Origin: an uncultured Eubacterium sp.
GTDB taxonomy: Bacteria > Bacillota > Clostridia > Lachnospirales > Lachnospiraceae
Assembly (NCBI GenBank): GCA_910579145.1
Contig: CAJTTQ010000079.1
Location: forward strand, 1 to 11,693
Direction: 5' to 3'
DNA: 11,693 nt
Of this stretch, positions 6,788 to 11,693 are shown piece after piece (within the stretch, counting starts at the first letter, position 1; each line of letters starts with the position of its first letter). Below the pieces are notes generated by a model, which was given only the letters and a program-made list of their open reading frames with translations, searched no databases and had not been told where the DNA came from. A program made the position numbers and the translations under genes.

Positions 6788-7982
6788 GATTCGATTTGTA
6801 TTGACAATATTATTTCTCTTTTTGGCAGTTCCGACGGTGGGTCCGCGTTTGTTTTCATCGGTATTCCCGACATCATTACCGATGACGGCTACGGCGGCGG
6901 AAACGGGCAGCGGCACTCTTACGGCTGACAAAAATAACGTGGCGGTTTCGCTGCGTCTTCCGGCGGGAAAGACAGAGGGGATCACTTCCCTCCGTCTGAA
7001 ACTGCGTGTTTCGCTGATCAGCGGAAGTATGGGAAAACCGGATTTTGTTTTTGGCAGCGCGGTGAAGAGCGAGGTTAAGGATGCCCATATCAGTAAGGAA
7101 AAGGACGGTTCCTACCTGGTTGACATCATTGTTTCCGGGAAAAAGGAGCAGAAGTTATTTGCTGACAGTGAGACGTTACGGCTCGGGACGCTTGTCGTGG
7201 CGCCGACGAGCGGGCATTATCAGATCAAGGTCTCGTTTACCGGTCAGACAGGCGACAAGCCGGAGGTTACGTATGTTGACCGCGATGGATTAAATTCGGT
7301 CACAGCCGCCCTTTCGAAGGCGGATGCCGTGATCGTCAGCGCATCGGGTTCCCAGCCGGTGCCGCCAGCCCCGGACTCTCCTGGGACGCAGCCGGATTCT
7401 TCCTTTGGTAAGAAATTAAAGCTGACAGTTTCCGCGAAGAATGGTTCTAACCGTGTGTCGTTTCGGTGGACGAGGGATGAGGGAGCGGACGGTTACGTTC
7501 TTTACCGCTATCATACGTCAAAGAAGAAATACGTGCGCATGAAAACGGTTTCTGGTTCAAAGACGGTTTCTTATTCGAAAAAATGCAGTTATGGCAAGCG
7601 ATATTCGTTTAAGGTGCGCTCGTATCGGAAGGTAGCCGATGGAACAAAGGTTTATGGGAAAATGAGCGCGGCTTCTAAGGTGAAGGTTGCGCCGGCCAAG
7701 GTGAAGGGAGTTTCGGTCAGGGGCCAGGGATATGGGAAGATAGCGCTCTCCTGGAAAAAGGTTTCTAAGGCGAAAGGGTATCAGATTTTTGGCAGTCAGG
7801 AAAAAGACGGCGAGTATTCCCGGATCAAAACGGTTACGGCTGGTAAGACGAAAAATATCCAGATTCGTCGGAAGAAGAATGAGGTTACTTATTACAAAGT
7901 CAGAGCCTTTGTAAAGGGTATCCAGAAAAAGCGTGTATACGGTAAGTTCAGCGCAGCAAGATCTGCCGGTGATCCGCGTTAA
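6777..7982 (+). CDS. Secreted protein with a cohesin-like beta-sandwich and two basic FN3-like repeats
   Basis: The start at ATG 6777 is set by GGGAGG (6766-6771) and yields 401 aa; it overlaps the peptidase gene's end by 11 bases, implying translational coupling. A signal peptide (KNRIRF then TILFLFLAVPTV; likely cut near TATAA-E, residue 41) precedes a domain at about 45-185. Its strands (VAVSLRLP, SLRLKLRVSL, YLVDIIVSG, LRLGTLVVAPTSGHYQIKVS) follow the order of cohesin domains, including the 'L..GTL...P...G.Y.I' closing segment. A Pro/Ser linker (192-207) leads to two FN3-like repeats (213-304, 305-393) with GY.(L/I)(Y/F) and YY.VRA-type motifs and many Lys/Arg, which may hold the protein on the acidic cell wall. 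No sorting signal is present. Because the upstream gene carries a dockerin, I infer that this is its scaffold or receptor. The domain could instead be another member of the same beta-sandwich superfamily, such as a carbohydrate-binding module. Confidence 0.85.
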   Translation: MKNRIRFVLTILFLFLAVPTVGPRLFSSVFPTSLPMTATAAETGSGTLTADKNNVAVSLRLPAGKTEGITSLRLKLRVSLISGSMGKPDFVFGSAVKSEVKDAHISKEKDGSYLVDIIVSGKKEQKLFADSETLRLGTLVVAPTSGHYQIKVSFTGQTGDKPEVTYVDRDGLNSVTAALSKADAVIVSASGSQPVPPAPDSPGTQPDSSFGKKLKLTVSAKNGSNRVSFRWTRDEGADGYVLYRYHTSKKKYVRMKTVSGSKTVSYSKKCSYGKRYSFKVRSYRKVADGTKVYGKMSAASKVKVAPAKVKGVSVRGQGYGKIALSWKKVSKAKGYQIFGSQEKDGEYSRIKTVTAGKTKNIQIRRKKNEVTYYKVRAFVKGIQKKRVYGKFSAARSAGDPR

Positions 7983-7997
7983 AGATCGTGTAAATAA

Positions 7998-8026
7998 ACA
8001 TATTTCCGCTATCCCCTGCATACAAT
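7998..8026 (+). promoter_or_regulatory. Sigma-E (sporulation mother-cell) promoter of spoIIID
   Basis: ACATATT (7998-8004), a 14-base spacer and CATACAAT (8019-8026) match the known sigma-E consensus (KMATATT, 14-15 bases, CATACAHT) at all but the first -35 base. Transcription would begin about 8033, giving a leader of about 23 bases. Sigma-E control of spoIIID is established in Bacillus subtilis, which supports the assignment. Confidence 0.8.
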
Positions 8027-8057
8027 GAATCAACGAGTATTCAGGGGGTAGTTTTTT
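8009..8057 (+). terminator. Rho-independent terminator of the M60 operon, overlapping the spoIIID control region
   Basis: CTATCCCCTG (8009-8018) pairs with CAGGGGGTAG (8042-8051), 10 bp with one G-U pair. ATAC (8020-8023) and GTAT (8037-8040) can extend the stem inward, and T6 (8052-8057) follows directly. The 3' arm contains AGGGGG, the Shine-Dalgarno of spoIIID, and the loop side holds its sigma-E -10 box. Confidence 0.8.
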
Positions 8058-8223
8058 GAAATCATATATCGAGCAGCGTGCCATAGAGATCGGGAATTAC
8101 ATTGTTGAAAATGGTGCCACGGTCAGGCAGACGGCAAAAAAGTTTGGTGTGTCAAAAAGCACGGTACATAAGGATGTAACAGAGTGGAACGGTTTATCTG
8201 GAAAAGTTCATGTAATAATTTGA
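8056..8223 (+). pseudogene. spoIIID: Truncated SpoIIID sporulation transcription factor (N-terminal HTH only)
   Basis: From TTG 8056 (AGGGGG 7 bases upstream) the frame reads LKSYIEQRAIEIGNYIVENG, then ATVRQTAKKFGVSKSTVHKD, a close match to SpoIIID, the small DNA-binding regulator of mother-cell sporulation genes. The helix-turn-helix (about residues 22-41) is complete. The known protein is 80-95 residues long and continues VTERL..., with a C-terminal basic helix that aids DNA binding. Here the match stops at VTE (residue 43, base 8184) and an unrelated tail, WNGLSGKVHVII, ends the frame at 55 aa; no other frame restores the missing part. The sigma-E promoter is intact. Either the gene was broken by insertion or recombination at about 8185, or this is a partial copy with a full gene elsewhere. 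A short functional product is possible but unlikely. Confidence 0.85.
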
Positions 8224-8238
8224 GAAAAAATCTCAAAT
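8218..8238. repeat. 8-bp inverted repeat just upstream of the defence-operon promoter
   Basis: ATTTGAGA (8218-8225) and TCTCAAAT (8231-8238) are perfect inverted arms separated by A5. The repeat ends 4 bases before the -35 box at 8243, a natural place for an operator. It also lies just past the point where spoIIID similarity ends, so it could be an end of inserted DNA. It lacks a T-run after the second arm, so it is not a terminator. Confidence 0.55.
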
Positions 8239-8242
8239 GTTG

Positions 8243-8270
8243 TTTACAAAAGTGAAAACCAGTGTATAAT
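8243..8270 (+). promoter_or_regulatory. Sigma-A promoter of the AAA_15/RloB operon
   Basis: TTTACA (8243-8248), a 16-base spacer and a perfect TATAAT (8265-8270) lie 27 bases upstream of the start codon at 8298. The transcript would begin about 8277, shortly before the GGAGG ribosome binding site at 8285-8289. Confidence 0.75.
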
Positions 8271-8297
8271 GATAGATAAAAGATGGAGGTAGATGCT

Positions 8298-9524
8298 ATG
8301 TTATGCCAGTTTACCGTAAAAAATTACAAAAGCATTCGAGAGGAAATGACTTTTGATATGCAGGCTGCTGCTATCATGGAGCATAGGGATAGAATCATAA
8401 AAACAGAAGATGGAGAAAATTTTCTGCCGGTATCGGTGATTTATGGACCGAATGGCGGCGGTAAATCCAATGTACTGGAAGCGCTGCATACATTTGATGC
8501 AAAAGTTTTGAGACCGTTATGCGCAACTTGTGATAGGACAGAGTGCGAATATAAGGCAAGGAAGATTCCTGTGGAGCCTTTTGCTTTTTCAGAAGAGACG
8601 AAAAGAGAGCCAACGGAGTTTGAAGTGTTTTTTAGGACAGATATTGCAGAGTACCGTTATATCCTTCATGTGACACAGGATTTGATCATTTATGAGAGCT
8701 TGGATCGAATTAAGCTGGAAACGGGAAGACGTTCGGCGCTCTTTACAAGAAATGGGAACAAAGTTGACTTAAAGGGAGTGTTTGGTAAAATAGAAATCAG
8801 TGAAGAAATTTCTGAAAATCTTCCATTACTGTCCTATTTAGGAATTACTTATAAACAAAATGATGTGATTTCTGATGTGATTCAATGGTTTGAGGAGTCT
8901 ATTGATTTCTTAAACTATGGGAATCCAAAGCTGGAATTGCGGACTGCCATAGCTAAGACAGATGAGGTAAAAAAGCTTGTTTTGGATATGATCCGTGAAA
9001 TGGATTTGGATATTGAGGATTTCCGTATTGAAGAAAAAGAAGAAAATTTTATAGAAGTTTATACAAAGCATACGGTAAATGAATACAGTACGGAATTAAC
9101 TTTATCAGAGGAGTCGAGCGGAACAAGGAAACTGTTTGGACTGCTCCCTTTTATTGCAAGAAGTCTTGTATTTGGAACAACATTAGTGATAGATGAGCTG
9201 GATGCAAAAATTCATCCGGTCTTGTTGCGCTATGTCATTATGTTGTTCAATAATATGGAGATTAACAAGAACGGTGCCCAGTTGATTTTTACTTCACATG
9301 ATTTGTCTACTATGAACAATGAGATATTCCGTCGCGACGAAATCTGGTTTGTGGCGAAGGGAAAGGAGCAGAATTCCAAACTTTATTCTTTGGTAGAATT
9401 TAAGAATGGGAAAGGCGAATCTGTCCGTATGGATGCAAAATATGACAAGCAATATTTAGAGGGCAAGTATGGCGCAGATCCATATCTGAAAAACATCATA
9501 GATTGGGGTGATGTCAATGCCTAA
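8298..9524 (+). CDS. AAA_15-family ATPase of an AbiL/RloAB-like anti-phage pair
   Basis: GGAGG (8285-8289) lies 8 bases before ATG 8298, so this is chosen over the in-frame ATG 8283, which overlaps it. The 408-aa protein opens MLCQFTVKNYKSIREEMTFD, the usual start of SMC/ABC-like AAA_15 ATPases. The Walker A is GPNGGGKS (50-57), the ABC-type signature LSEESSGTRKL (269-279), the Walker B LVIDELD (296-302) with E300 as the likely catalytic base, and the switch histidine lies in FTSHD (H334). All ATPase motifs look intact. Between them is an insert with three cysteines (C75, C78, C83) and a charged helical part. In AbiL, RloA/B and related systems such an ATPase senses phage infection and holds or triggers the partner effector. 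The next gene overlaps by 8 bases and encodes that partner. PARIS (AriA) has a similar ATPase but a different partner. Confidence 0.93.
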   Translation: MLCQFTVKNYKSIREEMTFDMQAAAIMEHRDRIIKTEDGENFLPVSVIYGPNGGGKSNVLEALHTFDAKVLRPLCATCDRTECEYKARKIPVEPFAFSEETKREPTEFEVFFRTDIAEYRYILHVTQDLIIYESLDRIKLETGRRSALFTRNGNKVDLKGVFGKIEISEEISENLPLLSYLGITYKQNDVISDVIQWFEESIDFLNYGNPKLELRTAIAKTDEVKKLVLDMIREMDLDIEDFRIEEKEENFIEVYTKHTVNEYSTELTLSEESSGTRKLFGLLPFIARSLVFGTTLVIDELDAKIHPVLLRYVIMLFNNMEINKNGAQLIFTSHDLSTMNNEIFRRDEIWFVAKGKEQNSKLYSLVEFKNGKGESVRMDAKYDKQYLEGKYGADPYLKNIIDWGDVNA

Positions 9525-10215
9525 GAAGATCAAAACTACTCAGTGGCGGAAACAGAGACGCAAAGAATATCTGGAGAAAAAGGAATACCGCTATTTTATT
9601 TTCTGTGAGGGTGAGCAAACGGAACCGCTTTACTTTGAAGGATTTAAGCGACTGATAGAGGGTAATCCAATTTATAAGGATATGGTTTTGATTGAAATTG
9701 AACCTTGTGCTATGGAAACTATGCGGGTTATTGGTATGGCAGAACGATATGTCTGCAAAAATCAGATTGACAGGGGACAGATTTGGTGTGTGTATGATAA
9801 GGATAGTTTTCCGGCGAAAGACTTTAATGGTGTAGCAGAACGGGTGAACAAGCTGAATTTGGAGAATCCAGACTTGCAATATCATGCGGCATGGAGTAAT
9901 GAGTGCATTGAGTTTTGGTTTATATTGCATTTTGCTTATTATATTTCTAACAATCATAGATCTGAGTATATTAAATTCCTAAATGATAAGTTTACGGCGT
10001 TGGGGATGGGAAAATATCATAAGAATATGAGTGATATATTTCATATATTGGTGGAGAAAGGGAATCCAAAGTTAGCGATACGGTATGCGAAAAGGATTAT
10101 AGAGGAAAATAAGGGAAAAACGCCAGCGGAAATTGCGCCGGGAACGAAGGTGTATGAGTTGGTGGAGGAACTGGCGAAGTATTTGCCGGAAGATGTTGGG
10201 ATTAATTTTTTATAG
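9517..10215 (+). CDS. RloB-family (Toprim-like) effector, partner of the AAA_15 ATPase
   Basis: The preferred start is ATG 9517 (GGGGTGA 5 bases upstream, 232 aa); ATG 9511 and GTG 9508 are in frame but crowd the ribosome binding site. The RloB features are in order: a basic start (PKKIKTTQWRKQRRK), FIFCEGEQTEPLYFEGF with the Toprim-type glutamate (E31) and E33/E36, VYDKDSF with the acidic pair D94/D96 that would bind metal, and SNECIEFWFILHF (127-139). The C-terminal part ends with TPAEIAPGTKVYELVEEL. Toprim folds cleave or handle nucleic acids, and in AbiL (AbiLii) and related two-gene systems the RloB protein is thought to be the toxic effector released on phage infection. The 8-base overlap with the ATPase gene indicates coupled translation. 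The residues look intact, so the pair may be functional. The actual target is not known from sequence. Confidence 0.9.
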   Translation: MPKKIKTTQWRKQRRKEYLEKKEYRYFIFCEGEQTEPLYFEGFKRLIEGNPIYKDMVLIEIEPCAMETMRVIGMAERYVCKNQIDRGQIWCVYDKDSFPAKDFNGVAERVNKLNLENPDLQYHAAWSNECIEFWFILHFAYYISNNHRSEYIKFLNDKFTALGMGKYHKNMSDIFHILVEKGNPKLAIRYAKRIIEENKGKTPAEIAPGTKVYELVEELAKYLPEDVGINFL

Positions 10216-10231
10216 TGAGTAGAGTGGTACT

Positions 10232-11587
10232 ATGGGAATCTACTTAAATCCGAAAAATGATGGCAGTTTATGTGAAAGGTGGGAACGCCGGATGAGCTTC
10301 CCGGGTGTGTGGAGAGAAAGGTTTTGCAGGAATTAAGAGAGGAGTATCCAGATGGGGTGAAGGAGGGTGAGACGAGTCTTTCGGTGATTTATTCGAAGTC
10401 AAGTCCCCGGTAGGGATTTGTGTTTATTGTAGATGAGTGGGATTGTATCTTTCGCGAAGCGAAGGAAAATGTTATGGCGCAAAGGGCCTATTTGGATTTC
10501 TTACAGGATCTTTTTAAGGATAGGAGTTATGTGTCGGTCGCGTATATGACGGGGATTTTGCCTATTAAAAAATATGGAACGCATTCGGCATTAAATATTT
10601 TTGACGAATTTTCGATGACGAGTCCGGATGTTTTGGCGCCATATGTTGGGTTTACGGAAGAAGAGGTGAGGGGGTTGTGCAATCAATTTGGAAAATGTTT
10701 TGATGATGTGATGATGTGAAGATGTGGTATGATGGGTATTTTGGTGGGGATCTTCATATATATAATCCGAAGTCGGGTGTGGACGGGATGCAGAGTTTGA
10801 GGTTAAAGAGTTTTTGGAGCAGTACGGAGACGTATGAGGCGCTGCAGGTTTATATTGATCTGAATATGGATGGTTTGAAGGAAGCAATCATTGCTATGCT
10901 TGGCGGAGATGCCTGTCCGGTGGATGTGGGGACGTTTCAAAATGATATGACTTCGTTTAAGAGCCGGGATGATATACTTACGCTACTAGTGCATTTAGGG
11001 TATTTGGCATATGATGAGGATGCCAGGGCGGTGTATATTCCGTATGAGGAGGTCAGGGGAGAGTTTTTCCGCGCGGTTAAGAATGGGAAACGGGCGGAAT
11101 TGGTGAAGATGATCGAGATGTCGGATCGGTTGCTAGAGGCTACGTTGCGGACGGGGATGGAATTGGGAGGTTGATGGAAGATATTCATGACCAGATCGTT
11201 GCACCTAATTTTTACAATAATGAGCAGGCGCTTCGGAGTGTTATTAAGATTGCTTATTTGAGTAGTGTAGATGATTTTATCAGTATTCAGGAGCTTCCGT
11301 CTGGTAAAGGGTATGCGGATGTTGTTTTTTTGCCGCGGCCAGGTGTGGATAAGCTGGCGTTGGTTGTGGAGTTGAAGTGGAATCAAGGGGCGGATGGGGC
11401 GATTGAGCAGATTCGGGATAGAAGGTATTTGGAAGGGGTTAAGGGGTTTGGAGGGGAGGTTTTGCTGGTGGGGGTTAGCTATAATGTGAAGGATAAGAGG
11501 CATGAGTGTAGGATTGAGAGAGGGGGGGAGAAGGGGGGGGAGGAGGGTGAGATTAGCATATGGTGTTTGCAGCAGTATTTTTTTTAA
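10232..11587 (+). pseudogene. Broken AAA-ATPase_like / PD-(D/E)XK nuclease-superfamily gene
   Basis: ATG 10232 begins MGIYLNPKNDG, the standard start of a large Clostridia/Bacteroidetes family with an N-terminal AAA-ATPase_like domain and a C-terminal PD-(D/E)XK domain, usually over 500 aa. After about 13 codons similarity is lost, and the roughly 110 residues that should carry the Walker A are gone. It resumes at ERKVLQELREEYPD in another frame, meets TAG at 10411, and continues FVFIVDEWDCIFRE (Walker B-like, 10417-10458). A frameshift occurs at 10702-10717 before MWYDGYFGGDLHIYNPKS, and another near 11171 before EDIHDQIVAPNFYNNEQ. The nuclease-like core KGYADVVFLPRP...LALVVELKW (D and ExK) is still readable. 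The frame then runs through G7 and G8 tracts and ends inside the terminator. With at least four lesions it is not functional. It lies 16 bases after the RloB gene, probably on the same transcript. Confidence 0.88.
10702..10717 (+). repeat. 8-bp tandem duplication causing a frameshift
   Basis: GATGATGT occurs twice in direct succession (10702-10709, 10710-10717). The extra copy creates the TGA at 10717-10719. With one copy removed, the sequence reads FDDVKMWYDGY, which matches the family without a gap. Replication slippage is the likely cause. Confidence 0.85.
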
Positions 11588-11614
11588 AATATGATAAAAA
11601 TACTGCTGTTTTTT
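11570..11614 (+). terminator. Rho-independent terminator closing the right-hand operon
   Basis: CAGCAGTATTTTT (11570-11582) pairs perfectly with AAAAATACTGCTG (11596-11608), a 13-bp stem with a 13-base loop, followed by T6 (11609-11614). The pseudogene's final frame enters the first arm (encoding QQYFF) and stops in the loop. Confidence 0.88.
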
Positions 11615-11693
11615 ATGAAGAAGATAGGGGTGCAATTGAGGAAAAAAGAGAAGAGTTTTGGTTGTATTAGAAGGCGTGGATAACCTATAATTC

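Noticed and set aside
8185..8223. Frameshift restoring the SpoIIID C-terminus
   Set aside because: None of the three forward frames after 8184 gives the expected RL..IN..LA continuation, so the break is a replacement of sequence, not an indel.
8298..10215. PARIS (AriA/AriB) system
   Set aside because: The second gene has RloB features (CEGEQTE, VYDKD, SNECIEFWFILHF) rather than the DUF4435 layout of AriB, so AbiL/RloAB-like is the better name.
11171..11587. Separate functional 138-aa PD-(D/E)XK protein
   Set aside because: No independent ribosome binding site or promoter; it continues the family alignment of the broken gene and ends abnormally in the terminator.
11615..11683. 22-codon frame MKKIGVQLRKK... 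after the last terminator
   Set aside because: It starts immediately after the terminator T-run with no promoter or ribosome binding site and has no recognisable features.

Overview
The window looks like chromosomal DNA from a spore-forming, mucosa- or gut-associated Clostridia member (Lachnospiraceae-like). The reasons are the Ig-like and lysine-rich FN3 surface proteins, strong AGGAGG ribosome binding sites, sigma-A promoters with extended -10 boxes, the 5' part of the sporulation regulator gene spoIIID with its sigma-E promoter, and an AAA-ATPase/PD-(D/E)XK pseudogene of a type common in that group. The species cannot be fixed from the sequence.

Left part (1-1459). A leftward gene for a secreted Ig-like (Big_2-type) protein runs off the left edge; a terminator-like hairpin sits in its leader. 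Divergent from it is an AT-rich islet with an extended -10 promoter, a small protein of 72 or 86 aa, and, overlapping its end, the decayed start of a second gene (MYSNLPNL...FHGCD...) that resembles a toxin-antitoxin-like pair whose second gene has died. A terminator closes it. Between 960 and 1373 the leftward strand carries frame-broken protein-like sequence, then comes the promoter of the next operon.

Centre (1374-7982). A two-gene operon with an 11-base overlap encodes (i) a 1775-aa secreted M60-like (enhancin/mucinase-type) zinc metallopeptidase with an N-terminal dockerin, FN3 and galactose-binding-like modules, and (ii) a 401-aa secreted protein with a cohesin-like beta-sandwich followed by two basic FN3-like repeats. 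The simplest reading is a peptidase docking on a co-encoded surface scaffold, acting on mucin-type glycoproteins. The cohesin-like call is the weak link.

Junction (7983-8260). The operon's terminator hairpin has a sigma-E promoter (CATACAAT) for spoIIID in its loop and the spoIIID Shine-Dalgarno in its 3' arm. SpoIIID itself is intact only to residue 43, then diverges and stops at 55 aa. This marks a rearrangement or island boundary near 8185.

Right part (8218-11693). An inverted repeat and a sigma-A promoter drive an AbiL/RloAB-like anti-phage pair, an AAA_15 ATPase and an RloB (Toprim-like) effector overlapping by 8 bases. Behind it lies a multiply broken AAA-ATPase/PD-(D/E)XK gene, with one frameshift explained exactly by an 8-bp tandem duplication, and a strong terminator. 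Nothing is supported in the last 79 bases. No tRNA, rRNA, CRISPR array, transposase or integrase was seen.
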